Of a DNA stretch of 64,000 bases, positions 1 through 8,763 are shown one piece after another. How positions within the stretch are numbered: the first letter of the stretch is position 1; every line of letters begins with the position of its first letter. The position numbers were made by a program, and so were the translations under genes. The notes under the pieces are model-generated. The model made no database searches. It was given only the letters and a program-made list of their open reading frames with translations, and was not told the origin of the DNA. Source of the DNA: SAR324 cluster bacterium (lineage in GTDB: Bacteria > SAR324 > XYD2-FULL-50-16); assembly GCA_028282885.1 (NCBI GenBank), contig JANQGX010000015.1:24712-88711 (forward strand). The letters are read 5' to 3'.

Positions 1-1002
1 CTCCACACATCTTCCGCCGGTTCCCTGTTCGGCAAACATTACATACTTATTTGGAAAGGAGGCGGGTAATGAACCTATGAAATGGGCAATGTCCGTTTTT
101 TTAAAGGGAACGTGGCAGTTCATATAAAATGAGGTGCCGATGTAGACAATCGCTTCATAATCCAATACAGCTCCCGAACCGATGGTGGAGGCATTGGAGT
201 CTCCAATCCCGGCAACTACCCGAGTAGTGGATTTAAGCCCCAACTCTTCGGCAATATTCGCATCTAAACAACCCACCACCCCGTTATTGGGAATAAGTTC
301 CGGAAACTTATCACGCTCAACGCCAGCCAGCCGGAGGAGGGAGTCTGCATAGCTCAATGATCCCCATTCACGGTTGTCCACGATTGTAAAGATAGCCATG
401 GTTTTCTGGGTGGCTGTAATTTTACCGGTCAATCTTGAAGTCAGGTAGTCCATCGGTTCCAGAAACTTATAAGTTTCAGTATAGATGTCGGGTAGTTCAT
501 TTTTAATAAAAAGAACGTGTCCCAACGAGTCTATCCCGGACTTCGTTGGAAGCATCCCAGTCATCCTCAACCATTTCTGCAGTTTAAAGAGATTATATCC
601 CTCCACACGAGGGAAACCACCGACGATTTTCCGGTTGTATTTGCCGCCGCGGGTATCCAGCCAATGAATTGCATTCATCAGGGGTTCAGCCTTTTGATTG
701 ACGGGAACAACGACAGACCATTGAGAATCGCAACCAACGGCCACTATCTTTTCAGGATCAATACCGGATTGAGAGATGACATGCTTTGCCGCTTTTCTGA
801 TGCCAGACCACCATTCATGCGGGTCCTGTTCTGCTCCGCCATCGGGTAGGAGATGGGTTCGGATGTTCTCTTCCGCAGTTGCAATTACATTCCCGGTATC
901 AGATACAATAGCAGCTTTACAACTACCACCGCCCAGATCAAGGGCGAGAACGTAGCGGCTGGAGTCAGGTCCATTAGGGGATGATTCGGCTCCTGATTGC
1001 AT
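1..1002 (-). CDS. FGGY-family carbohydrate kinase, partial (runs off left edge)
   Basis: The first 334 codons are readable on the minus strand and the gene continues beyond base 1. The ATG at 1000-1002 has a GGAGG ribosome binding site seven bases upstream. The N-terminus has the ATP-phosphate motif of the FGGY/hexokinase fold (LALDLGGGSCKAA, near residues 18-30). Typical FGGY stretches follow: GAEQDPHEWW, CDSQWS, HWLDTRGG and, near the cut end, GIGDSNASTIGSGA. The family phosphorylates sugars such as xylulose, glycerol or ribulose with ATP in the cytoplasm. The closest resemblance I can judge is to xylulokinase-like members, but the substrate cannot be named. The C-terminal domain is outside the window. 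It appears to be transcribed from its own promoter, since the upstream operon ends at 1340 and is 337 bases away. Confidence 0.85.
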   Translation of the reverse strand, partial: MQSGAESSPNGPDSSRYVLALDLGGGSCKAAIVSDTGNVIATAEENIRTHLLPDGGAEQDPHEWWSGIRKAAKHVISQSGIDPEKIVAVGCDSQWSVVVPVNQKAEPLMNAIHWLDTRGGKYNRKIVGGFPRVEGYNLFKLQKWLRMTGMLPTKSGIDSLGHVLFIKNELPDIYTETYKFLEPMDYLTSRLTGKITATQKTMAIFTIVDNREWGSLSYADSLLRLAGVERDKFPELIPNNGVVGCLDANIAEELGLKSTTRVVAGIGDSNASTIGSGAVLDYEAIVYIGTSFYMNCHVPFKKTDIAHFIGSLPASFPNKYVMFAEQGTGGRCVE

Positions 1003-1339
1003 ACGTATTCCTCCGATTTTATCTAAATCCGGTATCTGTTAGACCTGTATAACTGGCTGAAGAGATGATTGGGTAGCTGGTGATTGGTTTAAAATGATAA
1101 CATTGCCAATCTTTCGATTTTTGCTTGCCATTACACAACCGGCGCCCCGATATTTCTTTGAAACAGCTTTATGTTCCGGGTGTTCGTCTATTCACATCAA
1201 TTCAATTGTCTGTTTTAGCTAGCTTCCTAACACAGGGGAGGGGTGAAGTCAATTGCTGCTGGTGATCAGGGGGCTCGTCGGAAGGGACTTCGGGGGAATG
1301 TTCATCAAGAGTAAGTCCCCCGAGGATAGGTGAAGGATG
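1003..1339. other. Intergenic region between the gld-type operon and the FGGY kinase
   Basis: There is no convincing ORF here. The right part carries a GC-rich inverted repeat (separate entry) just after the last gene of the ABC operon. The left part must hold the promoter of the kinase. A TTGACT lies near 1246-1251 on the minus strand, but no good -10 follows at the right distance, so no promoter is claimed. Confidence 0.6.
1290..1323 (-). terminator. Possible terminator hairpin after the ABC-export operon
   Basis: A TCGGGGG/CCCCCGA inverted repeat (1290-1296 and 1317-1323, 20-base loop) lies 16 bases after the DUF4340 stop. An overlapping alternative pairing, GGGACTT/AAGTCCC (1284-1290 and 1313-1319), shares the same bases. 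There is no T-run, so this is at best a weak or factor-assisted terminator. Confidence 0.3.
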
Positions 1340-2413
1340 CTATTTTTTTATATACTCCTTGCGTTCCTTGAACCAGCGTTCCGCTTTCCAGTCATCCATT
1401 TTAAACAACCACTTTTTATTCAGGTCGTAAAGACGTTTCCAGCGGGATTCTGCCTTAACTTCTTCCGGCCGTACAAAGCTGCTGTAATAGGAATAGGTTC
1501 TCTCCTCTTTTTTGGTTGATTCGTTTATTTCGGTTTTCTCCAGCTTTGCGAGTATCTGGAATTGGAGAGGGTCGATATCAAAAGCAGTAACGGTGACGAT
1601 GGACTTTAATTCAAGATCCCCTTCGGAAAGCTCGGAGCGGGAGACAATCTCATCAATCTTGAACTCCTCCAGATCGGAAAGTACAGAGGAAACCTGGGAA
1701 TCGGCAGATTCCTCCTTCTCCTTCAGGTCAGCCAATACAATGGCCTTACCTTTCTCCGAACGTTCCAGGGTAAATCGTTCAGCCTGGAGTTGGAAAAGAA
1801 TTGATTTGATTTCTTTTTTATCCAGACTAAAAAGTGTTGCCATAATCCAGTCTTCAGGATCGGTATCCAGGGCCGGTTTCTCTTTCAGGAGATAGACTAT
1901 CGTGTTATCTCCCACCCTGGCATAGACTCCATCCGGGTATGATGGCATATCCTGGCGGCTTGATTTTGACTGTCGATCCTTACCGGCAATCATTTTATAT
2001 ATCTCTTTGTCGCCATTGCTCAGAACAAGCTGTGTACCGGATACCTTTTCTCCTGCATTGGCGGCATCCCAGTAGACAACTTGAAAATGCTCCATTCGTT
2101 TCTCATCTTTTGTAACAAGAGATGCGATGGTGGTTGTGGTCAAACTGTCTATTAGCTCCACCAGTTTTTTCATATCGGCGGGATAGTGATCCATTTCTGC
2201 TATAGTCCAGCTATCGTCCTTTTTGTTCAGTGTAACCGTGTACTGAGCATTACGCAGGCTCATGCTGTCGAACGATTCGACCAGTTGAGGTGATAGCAGT
2301 GAATTACCAATTTTATCATCTTTCTGGTCGTTACCGGATCGATCGGGCCATTGACTGATAATTGCCAGCACCACCAGTACAACGGCTGCAATAATGAGAT
2401 TTCTTTTTGACAT
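1340..2413 (-). CDS. DUF4340 domain protein, membrane-anchored
   Basis: This 357-residue protein has one N-terminal membrane segment (about residues 5-21, LIIAAVVLVVLAIIS) and a long soluble part expected in the periplasm. The soluble part matches the general layout of DUF4340 proteins: alternating beta-rich repeats, an early SWTIAEMDHYPAD stretch and a C-terminal WLFKMDDWKAERW. DUF4340 genes are commonly found directly after gldG-like genes, as here (81 bases from the gldG-like stop, same strand). It is probably an accessory part of the ABC complex encoded upstream. The biochemical role of the domain is unknown. It is the last gene of the 6182 to 1340 operon. Confidence 0.75.
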   Translation of the reverse strand: MSKRNLIIAAVVLVVLAIISQWPDRSGNDQKDDKIGNSLLSPQLVESFDSMSLRNAQYTVTLNKKDDSWTIAEMDHYPADMKKLVELIDSLTTTTIASLVTKDEKRMEHFQVVYWDAANAGEKVSGTQLVLSNGDKEIYKMIAGKDRQSKSSRQDMPSYPDGVYARVGDNTIVYLLKEKPALDTDPEDWIMATLFSLDKKEIKSILFQLQAERFTLERSEKGKAIVLADLKEKEESADSQVSSVLSDLEEFKIDEIVSRSELSEGDLELKSIVTVTAFDIDPLQFQILAKLEKTEINESTKKEERTYSYYSSFVRPEEVKAESRWKRLYDLNKKWLFKMDDWKAERWFKERKEYIKK

Positions 2414-2524
2414 AACTCCTTTTCCTGATCTGATTTGCTTTGGGATAGTATGATCTGAAACAGAGGACGATGCTACCCGGGATGTTGTTGGTCATGAATC
2501 CATCCCGGATACATTGAATCGTCT

Positions 2525-4444
2525 TTACTTAGAACGTTTACGGACCCTTCGATAATACAGGATCAGTCCGATAATGGTCAGCAAAATCGGGATCACCAGC
2601 AGATTGAGAAGGGTCAGGCTGGTCTTCTCGAATTCAATGTCTTGTCGAAGCAGTTTCCTGATTTTTCGCAGTTCGGATTTAGTCTTTTTCTCTTCCTCAC
2701 GAAACTGCCTTATCTTTTCAATCTGCTCCTTGGTCAGAACCACTTTGTTGGTTCCTTTCTCCACGTTCAACTGACTCAATTTATCCTGGACCTCTTTCAG
2801 GTTGGCTGATAAGTGTTCTTCCGCTTCCTGGTATTGGGATTGAGCCTGTTTGAGCAGGTCCTCGAATCGGGTAAAAGGCCTGGTGAATTTACCTCGGGAG
2901 CGAATCTTCATCATGGCTTCAGCCCCGCCCAAAAACTCCACCATATTGACCATGAAATTAAGGTTGTCGTTTTTCGGCTGGATAAAGGTCTGTCCCAGGA
3001 GGTTGAATTTATCGACACTAAACGTATCCGAGATAAAATCCGCATCGGTGATTAGCAGAATTTTGGCATTACCTTCACTCTTGCCCACGTGAGGGAGCGG
3101 CTTTATCGTACTCTCTTCCGCAGTTTTTTGTTCTTCACCTTCTTTCTTCTCCGGCGGGTCCGGACGTTTTCCGAAGGCTGAAGTCAATTCACCTGTGAGA
3201 ATACCGGCATAGTTATACTTCTTGTCATCGACTTCGACGTTTTTATTGATTGCGGTTGGATTACCGAATCGTGTCATATAGCTAGCGACCAGTCCTGAAT
3301 TTAGAGACGAATTGATCAGAGAATTCAGTGTCAACGGACTGTCTTTCTTTAAAAAGAATCCGCCGGGTTCAATCAGCAGCATGTTCTCCAGTTCTCGGGT
3401 GGCGACCAGTTCATCATTGAAAGATCCCTGGGTCAAAGTATGCCAGAGAGAGTAGGATACCACTCCTACAGAACCACCGGCATTGACACGGGTTGCGTGC
3501 TGATGATCGCCCACAATCTTGCCGGAATCGTATTGAATTCCCCAGTGATCGAACAGCTTTTTCAGATCACTGTTGGCCATGGCCATTTGTCCCATGCGAG
3601 CGGCCATAGCGGCGGCCTGATCCATTCTGGCACTGGGATCAACCATGGCTACCAGTTCCCCGCCTCTCAATACGAACTGATCGATGGCATAGAGTGTGTT
3701 GTCGCCCAGGTTTTTAGGGTGAATCACAAGCAGGATATCCACTTCAGGGTCGATGTCCATTACATCGGTCTTGATTTCCCTGATTTCAAAACTTTTCTCC
3801 AACTCCTCTATGAATGCCCATTTGGGTTCCGGACGTTGTCCCTGCATCTGCTGAAACTGGTTCGGGGTCATCCCCATGACAGGCAGCGAACTCATCAGGC
3901 CGATAACCTTGTCCTTTTCCTGGGAGATTTGCAGAATCAACTGGGTGATATCGTATTCCAGGAACTGCTCCCTTCTTGGATCCATAAAAGGCAGGCTGGC
4001 CTCTTTATCTTCCTGGATGACGACAATACCCATAAAAGCACGTTCACCTGTACCCAAATCGATTCCGGAGAGCCCGTACTTCTTGGCCCACTCCTCTTCA
4101 TCCGAATCGGGTTTCGGATCGTAGGTTTCAACCGTAATCATATCGTCATTCAGAGCTTGATATTCCTGGAGAAGTTCGCTGATTTTCTTTCCGTAGTTCT
4201 TGTAAGTAATGGGGAGACCTTCCAGATTCTGTCTGAAGTAGTATTTGATAGTGATGGGGGTGGCGATCTTTTTGACTATTTCACCGGTTCCGTCGGAAAG
4301 CGTGTAAAGCTTCTCCTCTGTGATATCCCATCTGAAATACAAACTTGCGGCAATAACGTTCACCGCAACAATAATCACCAGCACCATAAAAATATTGGTC
4401 GACCTGGTTCCAAATTTCAGTTTTCCTTTTTTTTCCTCAGTCAT
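2525..4444 (-). CDS. GldG-like ABC transporter auxiliary protein
   Basis: This 639-residue protein has an N-terminal membrane helix (about 18-36) and a C-terminal helix (about 612-630) just before a basic tail (YYRRVRKRSK). Between them is the large GldG/ABC_transp_aux region. The early sequence RWDITEEKLYTLSDGT is characteristic of this family. An acidic, charged segment (about 420-445) and a predicted coiled coil (about 535-605, rich in E, K and Q) precede the last helix. In Bacteroidetes GldG works with GldA and GldF in gliding; in other bacteria the same set occurs without gliding and its cargo is unknown. It lies 61 bases after the permease gene and before DUF4340, so the four genes look like one unit. 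No gliding-specific genes (gldK-N, sprA) are present. Confidence 0.8.
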   Translation of the reverse strand: MTEEKKGKLKFGTRSTNIFMVLVIIVAVNVIAASLYFRWDITEEKLYTLSDGTGEIVKKIATPITIKYYFRQNLEGLPITYKNYGKKISELLQEYQALNDDMITVETYDPKPDSDEEEWAKKYGLSGIDLGTGERAFMGIVVIQEDKEASLPFMDPRREQFLEYDITQLILQISQEKDKVIGLMSSLPVMGMTPNQFQQMQGQRPEPKWAFIEELEKSFEIREIKTDVMDIDPEVDILLVIHPKNLGDNTLYAIDQFVLRGGELVAMVDPSARMDQAAAMAARMGQMAMANSDLKKLFDHWGIQYDSGKIVGDHQHATRVNAGGSVGVVSYSLWHTLTQGSFNDELVATRELENMLLIEPGGFFLKKDSPLTLNSLINSSLNSGLVASYMTRFGNPTAINKNVEVDDKKYNYAGILTGELTSAFGKRPDPPEKKEGEEQKTAEESTIKPLPHVGKSEGNAKILLITDADFISDTFSVDKFNLLGQTFIQPKNDNLNFMVNMVEFLGGAEAMMKIRSRGKFTRPFTRFEDLLKQAQSQYQEAEEHLSANLKEVQDKLSQLNVEKGTNKVVLTKEQIEKIRQFREEEKKTKSELRKIRKLLRQDIEFEKTSLTLLNLLVIPILLTIIGLILYYRRVRKRSK

Positions 4445-4505
4445 CTCTTATCCGATGGTAACGTTGTTATTCACTATAATTGAAAACAATGGGTTGTCTA
4501 CTTTC

Positions 4506-5240
4506 CTAGTTGGCCTTTTTGGCATCAAGGATGACGGCATTGATCAGTAATCCACCACAAATGATCGATAGAAAAAAGATCAGGTCCCTGCTGTCGATGA
4601 TTCCACGACTGATCGATTTAAAATGGGTGGAAAAGCTGAAGGAGGAGAGAACATCCACCAGCCAGACCGGAAAGGCTTGGGAGAGGATATTGGTAAAGAC
4701 TCCCCAACCCAATAAAACCAGGAAAAAGCAGATGATAACGCTGAGAATGAAACTGATAACCTGATTCCGGCTGAGGGCTGAAGTCATACAAGTGATAGCC
4801 AGATACGCCCCTGCCATCAGAAAACTGCCGAGGTAACTGGTAAAGATTATCCCATTGTCGGGATCTCCCAGGTACCAGACCGTCAACACCATGGGAAAGG
4901 TCAATAGCAGGGCAATACCGATGAAGATCCAACCGGCAATGAATTTGCTGATAACCGCCTGAAGCATGGTGACCGGTAGGGTAAAAAGCAGCTCAATGGT
5001 CCCGGAATTTCTCTCTTCCGACCACAATCCCATACCGACTGCAGGGATAAGAAAAAGGAAGAGCCAGGGATGAAACAGAAAAAAGATCTCCAGACCGGCC
5101 TGGTTGGACTCAAAAAAATTGCCCAGAAAAAAGGTTGTGCCGACTGTCGAAAGCAAAAAGATGACAATAAATACGTACGCCACGGGAGAATAAAAATATG
5201 CCATCAGCTCCCGTTTAATCAATGCTTTTACCTGAGTCAT
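4506..5240 (-). CDS. ABC-2 type permease, GldF-like
   Basis: This 244-residue membrane protein has about six hydrophobic segments. It begins with a short cytoplasmic stretch (TQVKALIKRELMAYFYSPVAYV) typical of ABC-2 permeases of the GldF/NosY type. The conserved segment GLWSEERNSGTIELLFTLPV (about 83-102) is the ABC-2 hallmark region that contacts the ATPase. Its stop is separated from the gldG-like start by 61 bases, and its start is immediately next to the ATPase stop (5241). This implies translational coupling and a GldA2-GldF2-type complex in the inner membrane. The cargo is not known. Confidence 0.85.
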   Translation of the reverse strand: MTQVKALIKRELMAYFYSPVAYVFIVIFLLSTVGTTFFLGNFFESNQAGLEIFFLFHPWLFLFLIPAVGMGLWSEERNSGTIELLFTLPVTMLQAVISKFIAGWIFIGIALLLTFPMVLTVWYLGDPDNGIIFTSYLGSFLMAGAYLAITCMTSALSRNQVISFILSVIICFFLVLLGWGVFTNILSQAFPVWLVDVLSSFSFSTHFKSISRGIIDSRDLIFFLSIICGGLLINAVILDAKKAN

Positions 5241-6182
5241 TTAATTTCTACCTCCATGCGTTAGATTCCAGAATACCTCGTCCATAAACCCTTTTTCCCG
5301 GTAAATCTCTTCGATATCCACTTTTTTGTCGGAAAGCAGGCTTTTTACTTCGCTTAAAATATCGGCTTTGTTTTCAGGCTTGATCCTGGTCAGAAACAGG
5401 CCGTCTCCTGATTCTTCAGTTTCAGCTCCAGCCACTCCCGGAAGCTCGACCAATAAGTCGTTCAAGGATTGATCCGGACTGCTCTTCGTCTTCATGGTTA
5501 CCACGTTGTGCATGTTGGATTCTTTGAGCAGATCAGCCGGGGAACCGTTTGCAACAATTTTGCCCCGGTCAATGATAATCGCCCTGGTGCAGACGGCTTC
5601 CATCTCTTCCAGAATATGGGTGGAGAGAATGATCGCCTTTTCCCGGGACATCTGCTTGATCAGGTTTCTGACTTCTCGTTTCTGGTTTGGATCCAGCCCG
5701 TCTGTGGGTTCGTCCAGGATCAACACCGGCGGATCGTGTAAAAGCGCCTGTGCAAATCCAACCCTTTGTTTATATCCCTTGGAAAGAGTATCAATGGTTT
5801 GATACCTGGCTTCTTCAAGTGAGGTTACCCCGATAATACCCTCGATTCGGTTTTCTTTTTCCCGGTCGTCGAATCCCCTGATGGAAGCGACGAAGTTTAG
5901 AAACTCCGACACAGTCATGTTCTGATAACTGGGTGCACTTTCAGGAAGATAACCGATGTTCTGCCTTACCGCTAAAGGATCCTTGAGGATATCTTTTCCC
6001 ACAATGCTGGCGGTGCCTGAGGTCGGGGTTATAAAACAGGAGAGCATCTTCATTGTTGTCGACTTCCCGGCCCCGTTCGGTCCCAGGAAGCCCAGGATTT
6101 CCCCCTTTTCAACCTGGAAGGAAACTGAATCCACGGCCAGATAAGAACCGTATTTTTTGGTAATTTGGTTAACTTCAATCAT
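5241..6182 (-). CDS. ABC transporter ATP-binding protein, GldA-like
   Basis: This 313-residue ATPase has Walker A GPNGAGKST (about 34-42), Q-loop GYLPES (about 78-83), an ABC signature variant LSKGYKQRVG (about 134-143), Walker B VLILDEPTDGLDP (about 154-166) and the switch His in STHILEE. The signature LSKGY in place of LSGGQ is usual for the ABC-2/GldA branch. About 80 residues after the nucleotide-binding domain form the regulatory tail seen in GldA/CcmA relatives. It is the first gene of the minus-strand operon and drives the permease encoded directly after it. The ATG at 6180-6182 is the natural start. Confidence 0.88.
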   Translation of the reverse strand: MIEVNQITKKYGSYLAVDSVSFQVEKGEILGFLGPNGAGKSTTMKMLSCFITPTSGTASIVGKDILKDPLAVRQNIGYLPESAPSYQNMTVSEFLNFVASIRGFDDREKENRIEGIIGVTSLEEARYQTIDTLSKGYKQRVGFAQALLHDPPVLILDEPTDGLDPNQKREVRNLIKQMSREKAIILSTHILEEMEAVCTRAIIIDRGKIVANGSPADLLKESNMHNVVTMKTKSSPDQSLNDLLVELPGVAGAETEESGDGLFLTRIKPENKADILSEVKSLLSDKKVDIEEIYREKGFMDEVFWNLTHGGRN

Positions 6183-6581
6183 GGCTTTGTATGTAATGAG
6201 TTAGCAGAAATTCATAAGTTCCCGGATTAACGTTTGATCATCTCACAGCGGACATTTTTAGCAGGTCGTGGGAGAAATTATAAATCATCTCTGCTTAGTT
6301 GCTGTACCGGATTTTACACAATCGGTTAATCAAATCCGTGATGAATTCAACAAATCAAAAATATCCTAAACCTGATGTAATTAGTCAATAGGCATCGCCA
6401 AAATGAGGTTTTTGGACTCCTAAACATCTATGAATAAAAGGATTCAATCGGCTCCCGTGGATCAAGGATTCAGGGGAAAACACCTTGACGCACAGACGAG
6501 GAAGATAGTACTTAAGCATCTTATCCGTAGAGAATTCCGGGGAAATCCCCCATTAGCAACCCCCCATTCGGAGTCCTGATT
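6183..6581. other. Divergent intergenic region between gldA-like and lolC/E
   Basis: This 399-base gap separates two divergent operons and should contain both promoters. On the minus strand a perfect TATAAT lies at 6277-6282, about 95 bases before the gldA-like start, but no good -35 is seen at 16-18 bases. No plus-strand promoter could be chosen with confidence. No ORF or RNA gene was recognised. Confidence 0.45.
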
Positions 6582-7916
6582 GTGGGATTTGAGACGTTCG
6601 TCGCCAGAAGATACCTGCGAAGTCCTCGCAAGGATAGATCCATATCAGTGATTACCAAAATATCGGTGATTGGTGTGGCCATCGGTGTCATGGCATTGAT
6701 TGTTGCACTGTCTGTTATGAACGGATTCGAAAAGGATCTGAAAGGCGCTCTGCAAAGAGTAAATGGCGATCTGACGGTCTACTCCCTCTCCCCTAACGGT
6801 TTAAGGTGGCAGGACGACAACCCGTTGCTGACCCGCATTAAAGAGACCGTACCCATCTCTGCTTACGCCCCGTTTACCCATCACCAGGCATTTATTATGG
6901 GAAAGCATAAACCCATGCTGACCCTCATTAAGGGAATAGATGTCAATCTGGAAGCAGGAGTCGCCCCCATTAACTTCTTTGTCAGAACCGACTCCTTTGA
7001 AAGCAAAAGGGACAATTCACTGGTGGACAACGCCAACAGACCTGAAATTGAAGAGATTCTCGGTAAACTGGCTCCTCATTATGAAACCGCAGATGGGCAA
7101 CAACAGGGTTCTGTCCGTAAGAAAGTATACGGAATCATCATCGGCTCACAACTGGCTAAGGAACTGGGAGTTGATATCGGGGATTGGGTGACAATTATGT
7201 CCCTTGAAGCCAGGATTACCCCGATGGGTGATATGCCCAGGGCAAAGCGTTTTCGAATCGTAGGATTTTACGAGTCCGGCCTGCCCACTGCAGACGAGTT
7301 TTTTTCAGTTATAGATATTAAGGTTGCCCAGACGGTTTTTAAAATGGGCAACCAAATCAGTGGCCTGACACTCAGTGTTGAAAACAGAAACAAGGCTGAT
7401 CAGTACAAGGAAGCTTTGCAAAAAACAATTGGATTTCCCTATATCATCAATACCTGGATCGATCAGAATCGCAATCTTTTTGCAATGTTTGAACTGGAGA
7501 AATTCGGTTTGGCAGTAATCCTGACCATGATTATTCTGATAGCGGCCTTTAATATCATCAGTTCATTGATTATGCTGGTGATAGAAAAAAACAAGGACAT
7601 CGCTATCCTGAAAGCGATGGGTGCGAAAGACCAATCGATCCGGCGGATTTTTATGATGCAGGGGATTATCATTGGCCTGACGGGTACCATAATCGGTGAA
7701 ATCCTGGGTCTTTTGATCTGCTGGGTGTTAAGGAATTATGATGTTATTGATATTCCACCTGGTGTCTATGTGGGTAACCGCATTTCTGTCGATGTTCAGA
7801 TCTGGCAAATATCACTGATTGCGGCAGTATCATTTCTTATCTGTTTTGTTGTGACCATATTTCCCTCACGCAAGGCATCAAAACTGGATCCGGTTCAGGG
7901 ATTACGGAACGAGTAA
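6582..7916 (+). CDS. Lipoprotein-releasing system permease LolC/LolE family
   Basis: This 444-residue inner-membrane protein starts with GTG at 6582. It has the LolC/E topology: one N-terminal membrane helix (about 24-46, ISVIGVAIGVMALIVALSVM), a periplasmic domain of about 240 residues and three C-terminal helices in the FtsX domain (about 305-430). The opening FVARRYLRSPRK and the segment AILKAMGAKDQSIRRIF are typical. With LolD it extracts lipoproteins from the inner membrane for transfer to LolA. Only one permease gene is present, which suggests a homodimeric (LolF-like) arrangement rather than separate LolC and LolE. It is 23 bases upstream of lolD. Confidence 0.88.
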   Translation: MGFETFVARRYLRSPRKDRSISVITKISVIGVAIGVMALIVALSVMNGFEKDLKGALQRVNGDLTVYSLSPNGLRWQDDNPLLTRIKETVPISAYAPFTHHQAFIMGKHKPMLTLIKGIDVNLEAGVAPINFFVRTDSFESKRDNSLVDNANRPEIEEILGKLAPHYETADGQQQGSVRKKVYGIIIGSQLAKELGVDIGDWVTIMSLEARITPMGDMPRAKRFRIVGFYESGLPTADEFFSVIDIKVAQTVFKMGNQISGLTLSVENRNKADQYKEALQKTIGFPYIINTWIDQNRNLFAMFELEKFGLAVILTMIILIAAFNIISSLIMLVIEKNKDIAILKAMGAKDQSIRRIFMMQGIIIGLTGTIIGEILGLLICWVLRNYDVIDIPPGVYVGNRISVDVQIWQISLIAAVSFLICFVVTIFPSRKASKLDPVQGLRNE

Positions 7917-7939
7917 TTTATCATATCTGCAAAAGGAAT

Positions 7940-8623
7940 ATGAGTACTGTGATTCGCATTGAAAATATACACCGATCCTTTCTTGATGGCAGCGGCAATG
8001 AACTGCACGTCCTGAGCGGTATCAGTGCCGAGGTCAGGGAGAACCAGACGCTTTCAATTGTGGGGAGCTCCGGAAGTGGAAAGAGCACCTTGCTGCATTT
8101 GATAGGAGGTCTTGATCGCCCGACATCCGGCAGAATTCTGTTTCAGGGCGATAATATATTTGATTTTGACAGTGATGCCCTGTCAACATGGCGCAACAGA
8201 AATGTCGGATTCGTATTTCAATCCCACCACTTGCTGCCTGATTTCACAGCTTTGGAGAATGTTCTGCTGCCCGGTATGATAGCCGGAATGAGTAAAAGTG
8301 AGGCCACCAAACGTGCCGAGGAGCTGTTGGATCAGGTTGATTTGATGAAACGCAAGAGTCACAAGCCCGGACAGCTTTCCGGCGGTGAACAGCAACGCAT
8401 AGCAATTGCCCGGGCATTATTGAATTCACCTGACATTATTCTGGCCGATGAACCCACCGGCAATCTGGATCAGAAGACCGGTACCAGGGTCAGTACCGTT
8501 TTGAAAGAGGCATGCAGGAATCAGGGTGCTTCCCTGATTATGGTGACTCATAATCTGGTACTTGCAGGTGAGATGGATCTGCAAATGGTCCTCAAAGACG
8601 GGATGCTTAAGTCGGCTGGGTAA
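7940..8623 (+). CDS. lolD: Lipoprotein-releasing system ATP-binding protein LolD
   Basis: This 227-residue ATPase is of the MacB/LolD class. It has Walker [10 protein letters not shown] (about 42-50), a Q-loop in [23 protein letters not shown] typical of LolD, signature LSGGEQQR (about 145-152), Walker [12 protein letters not shown] (about 165-175) and the His switch in VTHN. It powers the permease encoded just upstream. The ATG at 7940 has an AAAGGA immediately before it, with short spacing. It is followed by bamA 107-140 bases later, so the three envelope genes are probably co-transcribed. Confidence 0.9.
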   Translation: MSTVIRIENIHRSFLDGSGNELHVLSGISAEVRENQTLSIVGSSGSGKSTLLHLIGGLDRPTSGRILFQGDNIFDFDSDALSTWRNRNVGFVFQSHHLLPDFTALENVLLPGMIAGMSKSEATKRAEELLDQVDLMKRKSHKPGQLSGGEQQRIAIARALLNSPDIILADEPTGNLDQKTGTRVSTVLKEACRNQGASLIMVTHNLVLAGEMDLQMVLKDGMLKSAG

Positions 8624-8763
8624 TGACCGATCCAAACCTGTTCTACAAGAGCAGTGGATTTTGAGTTGAGGTGCAGGGAAGGAATCTCCTCGACTCATTG
8701 ACATAAAATAACAGTTACACAGACCAGAACATGGTTCATTTATTGACGTATTGTATTTCACGT

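Noticed and set aside
3081..3096. parS-like site with core CACGTG
   Set aside because: Only the central CACGTGA matches the parS consensus; about 9 of 16 positions agree, which is near chance, and it is inside a coding gene.
3440..4483. Long plus-strand open frame (347 codons) across the gldG-like gene
   Set aside because: It is antisense to a well-supported gene, has no family features and its composition is that of a mirror frame.
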